A DNA stretch of 64,000 nt from Nectonema munidae (GCA_030549495.1 JAUIRK010000110.1:186001-250000), one strand, 5' to 3'. Counted from the stretch's first letter, positions 43,001 through 53,490 are shown. Program-made: numbers and translations. The notes: a model not told the origin generated them from the letters alone.

Positions 43001-45018
43001 GTCAGATAAAAGGCCAACTCCCTACGAAAAAAGTTTCTTTGCCAAAAACAATAAATCTCTCGTAAGGCTTTTCTTTCTTCTTCTCTTTTCCCAAGATCAT
43101 TTTGCATGTTTAAGGTCTACATGTACGAGTATGACATGACAACTTGCAAGTTAGTCGATTATCCTCGTGGTATATTTCCATACGCTCTCGTCCATTACAT
43201 TCTTGATAACGATAAGCTGATTTCCCCCATCAGTGTCGTCAACAACTACCAAAGAAAAGTGACCAAAGAAACACAAGAGTCCTTAAATCCTTCAGCTTCT
43301 ACCAAGAATATAAGTAACAATTTATACTAATTTTTATTAAAAGTTCCTTTTTGTGATTTCTTAAGGAGTACCTTTATCTGAAACGAATAAATTGAATGAC
43401 AGAAATAAAATACAGGCAATAAGTTTAAACCCACGTCAAATTAAACCAACACCAAATCAGCCACTTCGGCCTTTAATGGAAACTCAAAACTTTAAACAAA
43501 ATACAATACCTCGATTTCAAAAACCTATCAACATTTCCAAGTCTACTAAAAATAGCCAAATTTTTAAAGAGACACACCTGGATTCCCTTGAACAACCTCC
43601 TGGTGAAATTTCTCTAGGTTCAAAAAATCTTCTAAACTATGAAAATATTCGTGTCCCCTCACCCCAGCAGCCTTCTCATCATTTGAATGCGAGGAACAGT
43701 ATTAATTATAAAAATATTAACCCTGCCGCGACGTTACAACTACCTACTCAAACTAATGTTTCTCAAACTACAAATGGAAATGTTCATTTTACAAAGTCAA
43801 TTAATCTCCGTCAGGTATCTCCACAGTTGCCAAAACCAAACCTCCTTTCTCAACCCGTCACTAAAACTCCTTTTCAAAGTGAACAAGACGTTCCCAATAT
43901 TCTTAAAAAGTCTCCATCTTTCACTTTACAGGAAGCACAGTATTAAAAACCTTTATAATAATATGATGAATTAGTGTTTAAAATGCTTTTCTTTTTCTAG
44001 GTTGCCACACCTTCTTGAAATGTCTTGCCAGAATTTCGTTCATAACGTGGGACTTGGAAATAAAGTAGATTTTTACCAACTTCTCTTTTCCTTCAGCATT
44101 AAGCACTTATCCATCATTCTGGAAAACACTCCGAACAAACAAAAACAAAAGTCAATTACAGACACATTATCAATTTTGGCAGAAACACTTGCCTGCTTAA
44201 GTTCTGAAAATGGAAATGAAACGTTCGTGATCAAATCTCAATTAAATGGCATTCTTGTTAAATTGGTGAGGGACTTCCTTAATGGTGAGAAGTCGTCAGA
44301 AAAGAAGGAAGAAGATGATGAAGTAGAAATTGAAAAGATTCCCTTTTCTCCTGTGAACTCTGATGACAATGAATCCTCAAATGAAATCACAGAAAAAGTA
44401 ACAGCAAAGCCTGCTAAAAAGAAATTGCCCGATCCCAGAATAAAAAAAAATGGGGTGAAGATTCCCGTTTGCAAAGTAAAAGTCGTGAAGGGTACTTCGG
44501 CAAATAAAGCAAAGGAAGAGGAATTGAGCGCCACCATCAGAAAAACGATCGATGACACCCTGAAGAGAGAAAACGTGAAGAAGCCGAAGAAGGAGGCCTC
44601 TGCGAACGTGGAGTCGGAGAAGTGCCCGAATGGAGCTAAGACCGCTTTACTCGACCAAACGAAAGTGAACTTCAACGGAAAGCCACTGATCACGTCGAAT
44701 GTGTCCACGCCCATCATCCCAGTCAAGGGCCAGTTCGCTTACTTGAAGGGAGTAAAAATCAGTTTGTTGCAAGATCCAAGACCGAACATTGCAAAAACAT
44801 ATTCGGAATCGCCAGTCATGGAGTTAACTGTTGTCGAATATTCTCCAGATGAATTCCAAAGCATTATGAAGATTGAAGAAGCAAAGGATTCCGATGATTC
44901 AATCAGGGTGTTATATGATCAAGTTGTTGAAAGGAACAATAAAAATCTTCAGGTTGTTTCTCAAGATATGTCTTCCAAGTTAGAAGATTCAAGCGAAGAT
45001 ATATTAATCATATCCTGA
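31023..45018 (+). CDS. TASOR: TASOR-like protein, copy 3 (eight exons)
   Basis: Exons are 31023-31065, 31280-31392, 31440-31632, 34863-34963, 42918-43061, 43115-43313, 43366-43939 and 44001-45018. Exons 1 to 6 have the same lengths as in copy 2, all phases agree, and the total is 2385 nt (794 residues). Residues 1-225 are the TASOR pseudo-PARP domain (DUF3715): KFVIPKK, LGESYAFLVMPPFKIKH, GVHLYRYADLCLSEAKF, ICLVVFKVLLG, IDPSPLHESHVSDK, VYMYEYD and YPRGIFPYALVHY. A Pro/Gln/Asn-rich linker with RVPSPQQPSHH follows, then a helical block (QNFVHNVGLG, LSIILENTPNK), an acidic stretch, a Lys-rich region with two DPR motifs (DPRIKK, DPRPNI) and an acidic tail ending DILIIS. The gene spans 14 kb because introns 3 and 4 took in elements. 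By homology the product should be nuclear and work in HUSH-type silencing with an MPP8-like partner, but no partner-binding region was recognised. Confidence 0.88.
32429..34130 (-). mobile_element. Ty3/Gypsy pol fossil
   Basis: This old, broken LTR-retrotransposon fragment is inserted in reverse inside the TIR element. Recognisable parts on the minus strand, in order, are the end of the reverse transcriptase with the RNase H region, an integrase core (about 33038-33367) and the region downstream of it. No LTR was recognised at either end. It carries many breaks and looks old. Together with the host TIR element it sits in an intron of TASOR-like copy 3. Confidence 0.75.
34231..34674 (+). CDS. 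Unrecognised fragment with a zinc-finger-like end
   Basis: A plus-strand frame near the right end of the TIR element reads SSTTEGLTINMINRYFGSLF and then AQFMKKNSVSST. A second frame directly after it reads CLKCSKNFCSIKEKNEHSSLC, spaced like a C2H2-type finger with Cys in the last position. It ends IFDRIDQIFSTK at about 34674. One frame change links the parts. It could be the 3' end of the TIR element's own gene or a captured piece. I do not recognise the family. Confidence 0.35.
35230..35660 (+). repeat. ~125-bp tandem repeats, copy near exon 4
   Basis: About three units share CATTTTCARRTWTKYTGAAT, TTAGTGGTRATRTTMATTTT, a CTGTCAAAA string and ATTGAAATACYTATAAAAAG. The units match those in the foldback element (40730-41260, opposite strand) and at the right edge (62780-63600). 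A short C run (GGCCCCCGTATTTTTT) precedes them, as in the other copies. Confidence 0.75.
35685..36115 (+). repeat. ~155-bp tandem repeats
   Basis: About 2.5 units share TGCGGTTTACKWCYAAAA, TTTTTATACYRAATC, a GCTGGTTTCATTTYTGG-type stretch and TTTTAAAATGTCTGAAAGC. Related units lie at 12955-13260. No coding potential was seen. This forms the right part of the repeat complex next to the foldback element. Confidence 0.65.
37096..37800 (+). pseudogene. RTE LINE endonuclease region, frameshifted
   Basis: The frame opens MRCLRFASLNVGSMVGKSYE and continues through AIAGVQEVRYKNEGTK (catalytic Glu region) and GTGGVGIMVKK. It continues in another frame with VISVVSVYAPQVGLS, CIILGDFNGHVG (catalytic Asp/Asn) and, after a further change, NRTVTDYILYNK and VLTQHKLLTMDM (final catalytic His). 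This is the order of an exonuclease-endonuclease-phosphatase domain. The style matches RTE-group LINE proteins often annotated as craniofacial development protein 2-like. Confidence 0.8.
38358..39950 (+). pseudogene. RTE LINE reverse transcriptase region with Cys-rich insert
   Basis: Pieces in order are EVEDAIMSMKSGKSSGHSDV, GWRKSVLVPLYKGKDDVKDC, FMPNKSTIDAVFIVRQ, SPLLFVIVMDAI and the catalytic box EFLYADDLVLAA. The last two are in the open frame 38960-39727. After KINVSKTKVMIF comes a Cys/His cluster, CSCCGERVVRNAIQCFKCEK then WVHKRCTTI and FVCRRCQ, before VQSFCYLGDMLDDSGD and the C-terminal CYGSECWALKKADTKRM. The stretch carrying the first catalytic Asp (between 38811 and 38880) is deleted or unreadable. 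Confidence 0.8.
40730..41260 (-). repeat. ~125-bp tandem repeats inside the foldback element
   Basis: About four units share AACATCACCACTGAATKCAG (and variants), ACTTGAAAATGGGTA, GACATGAGCTGTCATATATA and TTTTTTGACAGGTTTGATTG. They read in the opposite direction to the arrays at 35230 and 62780. Copies differ from one another by about 10-20%, so the array is not freshly amplified. Confidence 0.8.
41796..42917. other. Rest of the long fourth intron of TASOR-like copy 3
   Basis: No gene was recognised. A minus-strand frame of 81 residues at 42343-42588 has no known motif. The last ~100 bp before the acceptor (42840-42917) resemble the same place in copy 2 (for example TCTCTAAAATSAACTTTAG), so the acceptor region is conserved between the copies. 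Confidence 0.5.
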
Positions 45019-45545
45019 AGTTGTACCTTATAAATAAATACTTTGTTTAGATTCTTATTTTGTTTTCTTCCTCATTCAGAATATTTTGTAGTAATTTGTT
45101 CACAAAATCATTAAAATATTCTTTTTTGCTTCTTTTAAGTCATGTCATTTTTATCGAATGAACCGAAATAAACCGAGACTTTCTCAAAATTTTTGAACAA
45201 TTTAAAAATAATACGACGATTATTTCAATCTTTTTTTAACTATTTAGAATAAAAACGACCTTTTATTCATTTATTTAAAATAAGTACAAAAAACCTAAAT
45301 CTTCCCAAATTTTTTAAAAATCGTAATTAATTATTTCATATCAAAAATAAACAATTAATTTAAAAAAACATGAAAATTTGAAATAGATCGAATTATTTAA
45401 ATTTGTTTAAGAATTAAAATTTCGTAAAGTTTTGAGATTTCGGTTTATTTGACTTCATTTCGGTAAAAATCGCACCCCCTTCAGAGTATTCTTCATGAGG
45501 AAAATGAGATGACAGCATGTGGTTATCACAAGGGCTGAAGAATGA
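45019..45545 (+). terminator. 3' flank and poly(A) region of TASOR-like copy 3
   Basis: An AATAAATA signal lies about 13-20 bp after the stop (TTATAAATAAATACTTTG). Similarity to copy 2 continues through TTTTGTAGTAATTTGTTCAC. A stretch of about 300 bp (45150-45480) is not shared and looks inserted. At 45500-45545 similarity to the shared downstream block seems to resume (GGTTATCACAAGGGCTGAAG against GGTTATCCTAGAGGTGAAG). Confidence 0.5.
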
Positions 45546-46943
45546 CGAGTGATGCGTTTATCTCTAATCGATCATCAAAGCGAGGTTGTGTTCATAAGCA
45601 TCACTGCTATAACTCCCTCTCTTTCTTATTTGTAAACTTATGGCTTCTTGCGTTTAGCGTTTATGATATTAATGTTATAATTAGTTTTACGGCTATTTTC
45701 TCACAAATACTACGGTCTAGCCCAGTGTTTCCCAACAGTGGAGCATACGCCCAACTTGTGGGCCATTTTGAATTTTATCGGAAATAAAAAATACAAATAG
45801 ACCACAAATATTGTTTATTTTTGAGTTAAAATTTAAAATTTTGTTTTTTACTAAACCGAAATATTTAAAGTTAGAGAAATAAAAAAAGACTGCATAACTG
45901 AATTTACCAGATCATAATCAATCATTTATCTTTTTATATCTGAAACGTTTTGTAATTTTTTATTCTTATGATATAGAAGAATAATCTTTAATTAATATTC
46001 TGTGGAAAAGAAGAGGAAACAGATGATGAAGACTTTGACTAATATATTTCTACCTAATATATCAGAAAAAGCTCCTCACTTTCCAAACCAGAAGAACTCA
46101 ATGACTTAATCAGAGATATGGGTCTAACCAAATCCAGTGAACAGCTGTTTATCTCCAGAAAAACATGTTTGTCTTGAAAAAATTGAAAATATAAATATAT
46201 CAAAATCTTGACAACAAACCGAACGTTCTGATAAAATAATGCTGTTTTTTTATAATAATGAAATATGACAAACCAGAATATAACACTTGGAACCGGGGAA
46301 TAAAAATTGTGTTACACAGTGAATAATGATAATAATAAAATTCTAGTAATAAATTTCGTTTCTACAAATTAAGAAAAAAATTTTTTTGTTTATATTTGCT
46401 GTTTTTGCATTCATAACAAGTAAAAAATAAACTCATGAAAAAACACGAATACTGTTTCAATAGTAAAAAATTTAACAAAAATAAGCAAAGCTAAAATTAA
46501 ATTATGAATTCTCCATTTCATTTTATTTAAAACAAAGACTTATTATTTTGGTTGAAAAATATTTAACTGTTTCCTATGAACCCACTTTTTTCGTAATTTT
46601 TTTCCCAAAAGAAATTAAGATTTTTATGGGTAAGATCAACTTTTTTTTGAATAATACACGTTTATACTTCGGAAGTTAGAGGGTACTGCCTCTTTACACC
46701 CCATGGCTACGCCATTGAACATATGGGCGCCTTTATTTATTTGATCATAATATGGCTGTTGAGTAAATTCTGCATTTAAAAATAACTATAGTAAAGCACA
46801 CTTGGTAAAAGTATTAAAAGTTACTTTATTCATAAACTATATTTATGTAAAAAATGCGTTTCTATTGCAAGCATTAAAATTGGAAAATGAAGAAAGTAAC
46901 AAAAGAAGTCTTGTTGCAGGAATATCACTTGCACGATCCACTT
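45546..46943. other. Spacer with possible hAT-type ends
   Basis: CCAGTGTTTCCCAAC at 45721-45735 resembles the end of a hAT-type miniature element. A CATGGCTACGCCATTG string at 46702 resembles another transposon end, but the two do not pair. The rest is A+T-rich with no supported gene. Confidence 0.35.
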
Positions 46944-47243
46944 TCATCCGATGGAAGAAAAGCTCCCTTCAGAAAGTGAAGCAACTTGATACATTTCCGA
47001 GCAGAACTTAGGCCCCTTGTCATCGCCCTTTGCACAAGCGCCCGTCCTAGCGTGCTCTTTCTTGAAGCGGTCTTTTGGATTTTTTTCGAGGTAGCGCTTG
47101 CTCAACTGACGGATGCAGAAGAGTAGAACTAGTATGAACACCGTCGTGCTGATCAACACGGACAGAATGGAACCCTTGAAGCATCCGCCAACTCTGCCAT
47201 ATCTCTTTGCCTTCACCAACTCTACCACGAAAAAGGACATCAT
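46944..47243 (-). CDS. Exon for a single-pass membrane segment, likely last exon of a ZP-type gene
   Basis: The G+C content rises sharply here (near half, against about 30% around), as expected for a real exon. The minus-strand frame from an ATG at 47243, or from an acceptor about 20 bp inside, reads MMSFFVVELVKAKRYGRVGG. It continues through GSILSVLISTTVFILVLLF as one membrane segment, a basic flank CIRQLSKRYLEKNPKDRFKK and a polar tail to a stop at 46944. The layout fits the C-terminal anchor and short cytoplasmic tail of a type I membrane protein. It lies downstream, on the same strand, of exons that look like a zona pellucida-domain protein. The link between them is inferred, and a separate small gene is possible. 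Confidence 0.5.
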   Translation of the reverse strand: MMSFFVVELVKAKRYGRVGGCFKGSILSVLISTTVFILVLLFCIRQLSKRYLEKNPKDRFKKEHARTGACAKGDDKGPKFCSEMYQVASLSEGSFSSIG

Positions 47244-47252
47244 GAAATACAA

Positions 47253-49041
47253 AGAAATAAACTTGATTAAAATTTCATTTTAAATATCCACTGGTAAAAA
47301 GAACCAATTCGGGCTGACAATGCCAGTTTATTGAGTGAGATAACAGATGTAAATAAATATCCATGGAGATGTAATTTCTCCAGGAAAATTCAAAAAGATT
47401 AGTACTTTTTTAAATCATATGCTCTTAAGTGAGTGAGGGAGATTGCGTGCAAAGCAGAAAACGTTGAAGTCCTAAGAAGAATAACGACTAAGATGTAGAC
47501 CAGCACACACAATGAAGTGATTTCATGATACGTGGAGGAGACATAACCAGATATTGTATTTTAAAGTTTAGTACATAAAGACAAGATGTGATTTCAAGAA
47601 GACAGTGATGTCCAAGAGAACATCGATCAAGTCTTAACATTAAAATTCATCAAACAAATATATACTCATAACCAGCTAGGAAATATAATACCACTTTATT
47701 AGAAATCCAAATGTAGCGACGTTTTCAAATAAATAATAACTTGTTTTTCTGACTAAATATTGCCAGGAGTTGCCTTGCACAGCTTAGACACTTGATGTTT
47801 GGGCCAAGAGCTCATCTTCCCAATCTTATTCCAAGAGAGCAAATGCCTTTTAGAGCCAACTTAAAGTTGAGCCTGGTACCTAATTTTAGTTCTTAGTTTT
47901 TTCAATTTTTCCTCCACTGTCAAGCATTTACGTGTCCATATGCACAATGATTTCATCCTCTAAGTCATTTTACAGACTATTTTGTAGATCCAAAATTTTG
48001 ACGCAATTATTTAAAACAATTCACGCCCCACTCTAATTTCAAACATATGCGCCCTTGGTTTGAGGATGTATAATATATATGTGCATTTGGGTCCTTGTTT
48101 GTTTGTGTGTGTGGGATACTATATATGCGGATGTCCGATTAATTTTAAGTTTTTTCTTTTTCTCTGAATTTCACAAAAACAAATGATATCCTGAAAGGGG
48201 AAGGTATCACGCTGAATCAGAAATGGAAAGAATAGTTACTTGAAGAAATGATTTTATTGTTGTTCTGCCAAACCTTCTTGGCTTGAATCAGGTAAAAGAC
48301 GTTAACTGAATTTCGCCATTTCTTTTCTCTATCCACACCATATGTGTACGGCTTAATATTTAAATTTATGTACTTATCAGGCAAAAATAAGGAGCAGTAA
48401 TATCGCTTTGAAATTATATTAATATAATAATAGATATAAACTATATATAATTCTGATTACTGTAAAGATGCGAGAATCGTTTACGTTTTTAAGCTGTAAA
48501 TATACATACCTGATCTTAGACAAAATTTATTTCTCCTCTGAAGAAATTGTCAAAAGACTAGTGATCGGTTCACCCTTATCTAAAGGAGACGGAGTATATA
48601 GGGACACGTTCTTCACATCACATCAACTTTGCAAATGGACTCATACCCCGCATGCTCAGTCCTGCTAACCTGAAAGATTTTAAATACGCAGAATGCGACA
48701 GTAAGTTTTTGTAGAACGAATACGACTTATTAAACTGTTTATATACTAAAAAGATTTTACTTACTTCTTATCAACATCTTGGTAAAATTGAATTGATAGG
48801 TCCAAAATGCAACCTCGAAACGATTATACATTATAACTAGTTTAAGTCAGGCCTCGATACCTGAAATAGAATGCGCAGCGTTTTCGTCCTTTTTAATTTG
48901 AGTAATTATTTAGATACAGCTACTGCACTGCTACATACAATAGCTGGGTTATTCAAAAAAACAACGCACCGAAAATGTTTTTATCAAGTCAAAAGTTGGA
49001 AGTACGTCGACCATTTCTGACGAATTGAATCGTTAAGGGGC
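47253..49041. other. Intron or spacer without a supported exon
   Basis: If the minus-strand ZP-type gene is real, this is its intron space. A small candidate exon could lie at about 48640-48665 (minus strand), but phase and length could not be confirmed. No repeat was recognised. Confidence 0.35.
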
Positions 49042-49449
49042 TTATTCAATGAAGCATCCAATGGTTGAAAACAGTTGTAATACCTCCTGGTATAACAGCA
49101 ATGTCTGTGTTATAGTTTTTTCTGAGTCAACAAGATGCGCATTGAATGAGTCGCAGGGCAGCATACTCTTTGTACAAAACAACCCTCCCTGTCTATTTCT
49201 CCAAGCTCTATCAATCCAAACGTTCACTCTTTCTTCCATCCTTCTGGGTGGCAGTGAAGTGCAAGAGCAGGTATCTTTCCTTTCGGTATCGTTTTTCGCT
49301 TGAAAATTACCATAGATTTGGGCTTGGACCATCAGCCAAGCATGATATAAGCACAGTAAAGTGAGTTTTCTCATGGTTAGTAGTTTGCTATCTTTTCGCC
49401 CTTTTGTTAGCCTGATGGCCCACTTATTGTTGCAATAAAGGCATTGCAA
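49042..49449 (-). CDS. Candidate exon with Cys pairs and a basic site
   Basis: A 135-residue minus-strand frame crosses a G+C-richer stretch (about 49100-49300). It contains the hydrophobic run MRKLTLLCLYHAWLMVQAQ, which could be a signal peptide if translation started there. CSCTSLPPRRMEERVNVWID and CTKSMLPCD follow. A possible donor (CAGGAG/GTATTA) lies near 49086. Two readings are possible: an internal exon of the ZP-type gene carrying the basic cleavage-like PPRR site, or the first exon of a separate small secreted protein. No family was recognised. Confidence 0.35.
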   Translation of the reverse strand: MQCLYCNNKWAIRLTKGRKDSKLLTMRKLTLLCLYHAWLMVQAQIYGNFQAKNDTERKDTCSCTSLPPRRMEERVNVWIDRAWRNRQGGLFCTKSMLPCDSFNAHLVDSEKTITQTLLLYQEVLQLFSTIGCFIE

Positions 49450-50009
49450 TAAAACGCCAATTATAAGCGAACTGTATTTTCAAATTTCTTTCTCAAAAAA
49501 TATTTATGCGCGAATATTTTTGCTTGTAAATCCTCATCAAACCCTTTCCTTTGGCGTTTAAGTGTTTGTGGTTCAAAGTTGGATTAATATTAATGGTTGG
49601 ATTTTTTGTCTAAGTTTAGGGTCATTTTTAAAGACATCTTTAGGGCACTCAGAACTCGACTTATAATACCGGTATATACCCTGAAATATATATATGAAAC
49701 ATGATAGACTTGTAAAATTACCGCCTAAAGTTCATTATTTTTCTTAATAACGGTTTATTGAACGCAAAAACATTTAAAATAAATAAATTTATTTTTGATT
49801 CATCTCATTTTCAAATTATTTATTCCTTTTTATAATAAATGAATCACCAGAACTCTGTTTTCAACTGAAATTTTGCGTAAGGAAATTTACTTACTTTTCA
49901 GCAGTTATGTGTTTTACAAACAAAAATGACATGCTTAGCAGCCACATATGTGCTAGAGGACACACAAATGAAAAAACGTGAGGTAAAGTTTGGCTTAGAA
50001 AAGATTTAC

Positions 50010-50145
50010 GAATAAAGTGCAATTCAGAAGAACACTTTTGCACTCCGCCATCTGAAATGTAATGAGTTTGAGAAGAACTTGTCTTGCATCTTGAAGTCTG
50101 ATCAAACGTGATACTCGAGTAACTAACTTTTTGTTCCTTGAAACT
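50010..50145 (-). CDS. Candidate ZP-C terminal exon
   Basis: A strong acceptor (CTTCTATTTTTTTGACAG) and a donor (TTATTC/GTAAAT) bound 136 nt of open minus-strand sequence. It encodes VSRNKKLVTRVSRLIRLQDA, then RQVLLKLITFQMAECKSVLL and NCTLF. The final part resembles the last strands of a ZP-C module (Phe-X-Phe/Met, then Val-Leu-Leu-X-Cys). The longer open frame to 50414 probably reads through an intron. Phase to the candidate exon at 53785-53870 does not join directly, so at least one exon between them is missing from this model. Confidence 0.35.
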
Positions 50146-51124
50146 CTGTCAAAAAAATAGAAGGACTTTGAGATTTCAATATTGCAAAATGAATAAAATT
50201 TCTTTGAGTCAGGGTTACAATGAAAAATTTCAATCCAACAGGACTTATTAAAGCCAAAATTTTGCCCTAAATTTGCAATGTAATAACAAGGATCAGATAG
50301 ATTAATCTGAAGGATGAGCGGAGAAAATGCCCAAGCGACTAAATCCCCACAATATGATTTTACAAGTTTCTGGTCCTCAAAGAGGTAAGGTAGATTGGAA
50401 AACAAGTCGGGCATAAAATAAAAACCTTCTGTTTTTAGTTATACGAAAAATCCTTTTGAGATTGAGTTTTTGCTAAAGCTAAAGCTCTGCTTATCATTTT
50501 CAATGAGATATATAACTTAAAGGAGACGATTTTTATTTTATGGAATAGCGGTGTCTCATTGAGTCTTAGAAGGCGTTAGGCATTTGAGGAGCAAAATTTT
50601 GAAGAATAGTCGGCTGCTCACTTTTTTACTGAACTTTTATACATTCAACTCTCGTTTACCCGGACTTGATTAATGCCGATCCTTCATTATCCGTTACAAA
50701 TAAACTTTCTTATATTAATTTGTCCTTCTTTTTTCACCGTTGAATACGGGAAAGATAAAAATTAACATTTTTAAAAACTGAATATTTTAAACTAACGCTG
50801 TAAAATTAGACAGCAAATTTTTTTTTCCTAATCCGCAAAATTTCATCATCATAATAGTTTTTAAATGTTCTATTCAGATTAAAGAATGTTTGACTATAAA
50901 GCTTTCAATAAAAATTGAGGGTCGCCATATTTATTGATTTAATATCGATTATCAAAAAATGGAGAGGAGATGTCCAGTTTTTAACTGAAATCAATAGAAA
51001 TTTAATAAAGTCATAAGTTGTTTGGTGCATAACGCGTTAATTTGAACAAATTTTTGTTTCGTTTGAGAAAAAACATGAAAGTAATTTTGAGTGTTTTTAC
51101 AGAGAAAGCACAATTGCACTGCAT

Positions 51125-51225
51125 GTGTCGAGATATAAGCAAAAAAGTCTTGATACTGAATCGAACCCGAGACCTTGTGGTATCGAGGCCAATTGTCTAA
51201 CCAATCATACTCACACGCCACCTCT
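51125..51225 (-). mobile_element. tRNA-derived SINE head
   Basis: On the minus strand the sequence reads TGATTGGTTAGACAATTGG (A-box-like), then GGTCTCGGGTTCGATTCA (B box) and ATCAAGAC. It matches the heads of the copies at 6838 and 58420. The tail shared by those copies is absent, so this copy is truncated. The closed acceptor stem of a real tRNA is missing. Confidence 0.6.
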
Positions 51226-51699
51226 AAAAGAAGCAGAAACCGAAAGGGACGGCGTAAAATTTATAAATAGCCATTATTCAAAACCATGCTTTTCCAAATT
51301 ATCGAGGTAGACAAAGGAGGAGCCTAGCCCTGCAGAATAAAATAATGACCTTTCTGACAAACGCTACCATTTTACATCCTGGAAAGAAGTAGAAGTGTGC
51401 TATTATATCAACAACAAATTATAAGTATAATTTCATTTTCTTCAAATAACACAAAAAATTTAGCGAATCAAAACCTATATTTTCCATATTTAAAATCTCA
51501 ATAAATATCCACATTTCTCAAATTTAAATATAAAATCCACGTTTAATAAAGAAACGAGGTATAATTTATTAGTTTTCGAATTTTTGAAATTCAGTATGAC
51601 TGACTGATTAATTTGTTCAATACTTTTATTATGGTATTGTGGTCTCATTCTTAACTGATTCACTTTTCTCACCGGTCACTTTTTTCCTTGAAAGTAGTG

Positions 51700-53464
51700 A
51701 CAACCTTCTGGTCCTAGAAAATTTGTGTTTTCAAATTGAAACTTTTAAGACGCCAAATACTTGTTGTCTTAAGGTCAATTTTTTGCAATTGAATCATTAT
51801 TATTGAATGACAAATTTTTGTTCTAAACTACATTACAAAATTACGCAAAAATGGGGAATATAAGCAAGCAAGTTTACCCATTTACGATGAGAGCTTCTGA
51901 AATTCCGTCAATGTTTTGAGCAACACACGTTTGAACTCTGAAATCGATACCTATATAAATCAAAATGTATCGCATAACATTTTCAGAATAAGAACAATGT
52001 TCAGTTTATTCAGAAAATGCATTAATCATTAATTTAAAAAGAAATAACTCAATGTAGAAGAATAGGTCTGAATTCGGCCATTTTTAAATTTTGAAGGGCG
52101 GAATCTCGGAAATTATGGAAAAATTCAAATACGCTTTAAAAGTATATGTTGAATAGTGTATTTAATATGAATATAGTGTAAGTGTGACAAAAAGAAAACT
52201 ATAAAGTAAGTAATGAAGTTAATAAGTATGCTACTTCAAATTAGCCAATCAACCAATTAACTGCCAATAAACTAGCAGAATAACTAGAAATCTAACTAAT
52301 CAAATCAAATGATTCACTGAATAAATTATTTACTGACCTTTTGAAGCAACTAATGATTCAAATAAGAAAGAAATTAAACAAAATTAATGACAGAGTTTAG
52401 CACTTTAAATAAATAAAAATGTAATGAGAATGGAGATGATGATGGGTTTTAGAAGTGTTGGACATTGCTGACCTTTTGAGTGTTCTACATATGGTCTGCA
52501 TAACAAATAATGTATAACTCAAATTCAGAAAGTATATAAAAAGGTGTTTGAAGCAAAAAAGTAAGATCAAGCAGACTCTTAACATAATAACCGGTTAAGA
52601 TTCTTTAAATGCGCGCGTTCACCCATATTCAAAACTTTTTAAAGTCAGCTCATAATGAAATAGTCTTTCATTAAGCCAATAAAGTCAAAAGAATTTCATC
52701 TTCATTTTAATAAGTTTTTAAATTTTTTTATCTTTTTTTCAATGCCTGACTATTATTTACAAATAAATTTTTAGTATATATAATTTCTACAAAATGAAAA
52801 TATAGCGCGAAAGCATAAAAATGTAGGGGATTAGAATATTTTTTCTCGCATTGTGGTATTTAAATTATAATTCAGACAATTTATGAAAATAAAAGAGCGT
52901 GATTGGATAAATTATTTTTGGCAAAGTTTTAAGTCAATTTTTCAGCGCTTACGTTATGAGAGCCATGGTCATATGGATAAATGGTGTTGACTTTTATTAC
53001 ATGTAGTTACACTTCTAAGATTTACTATAAATGTATTGCTATGAAAGTTAGGGAAGTACAATCAAAAAAAGCCATAACTGAACAGTGAGGGTCACTAATA
53101 ATAATCATTAACTAGAGGAGTTAAGTGCCAGTTTAAGGGCAAGTGGAAATGTGTTCTAATCTCTTTGACATGCTAAATCTAAATAGGCATCGCCTTTAAA
53201 TCAATAACTACTTTTTACCTTTCTTCGTTCCTAACATTTGCACTTTTTCTGAATTTCACATCTGAAGCCGCGTAAAATGGACATAAATCATCAAAATGTC
53301 TCTTTCTAGGTTTTTTTAGAGTTATAATTTTATTATTTTTAAACTTAAATACTAAAAAAATATCAGTAAAAAATCTATATATTTTACATAAATTTTTCTA
53401 CTAATAAATTTTTCTTATGTAGCGTGACATTTTTCTTTATTGCATTGCATTGTAACGGCTTGAT
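51700..53464. other. Intron or spacer without a supported gene
   Basis: Only A+T-rich sequence was seen. A 41-nt minus-strand candidate exon at about 51668-51708 has good splice sites (TTTTCTAG, CCG/GTGAGA), but its frames do not extend the ZP-type model without a stop. Confidence 0.4.
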
Positions 53465-53490
53465 CTGATGATGACCATAGCGGTAGAAAA
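53465..53490 (+). ncRNA. Hammerhead-like motif, second copy
   Basis: CTGATGATGACCATAGCGGT followed by AGAAAA matches the hammerhead core better than the copy at 6156. CTGATGA is followed by a GACC/GGT stem II with an ATAGC loop and then GAAA after one extra base. Helices I and III could not be confirmed by eye. It probably derives from the 3' part of a retroelement. Confidence 0.25.

Noticed and set aside
49995-50414. The full 139-residue minus-strand open frame as a single-exon protein
   Set aside because: A strong acceptor at 50146 splits it. The upstream half has intron-like composition, so only 50010-50145 was kept as a candidate exon.
50645-50700. Tigger-like end (TTTACCCGGACTTGATTAATGC) as a transposon
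   Set aside because: Only one end was seen and no inverse partner could be found nearby.
51125-51225. A functional tRNA gene on the minus strand
   Set aside because: A and B boxes are present, but the acceptor and anticodon stems do not close. It matches SINE heads elsewhere in the window.
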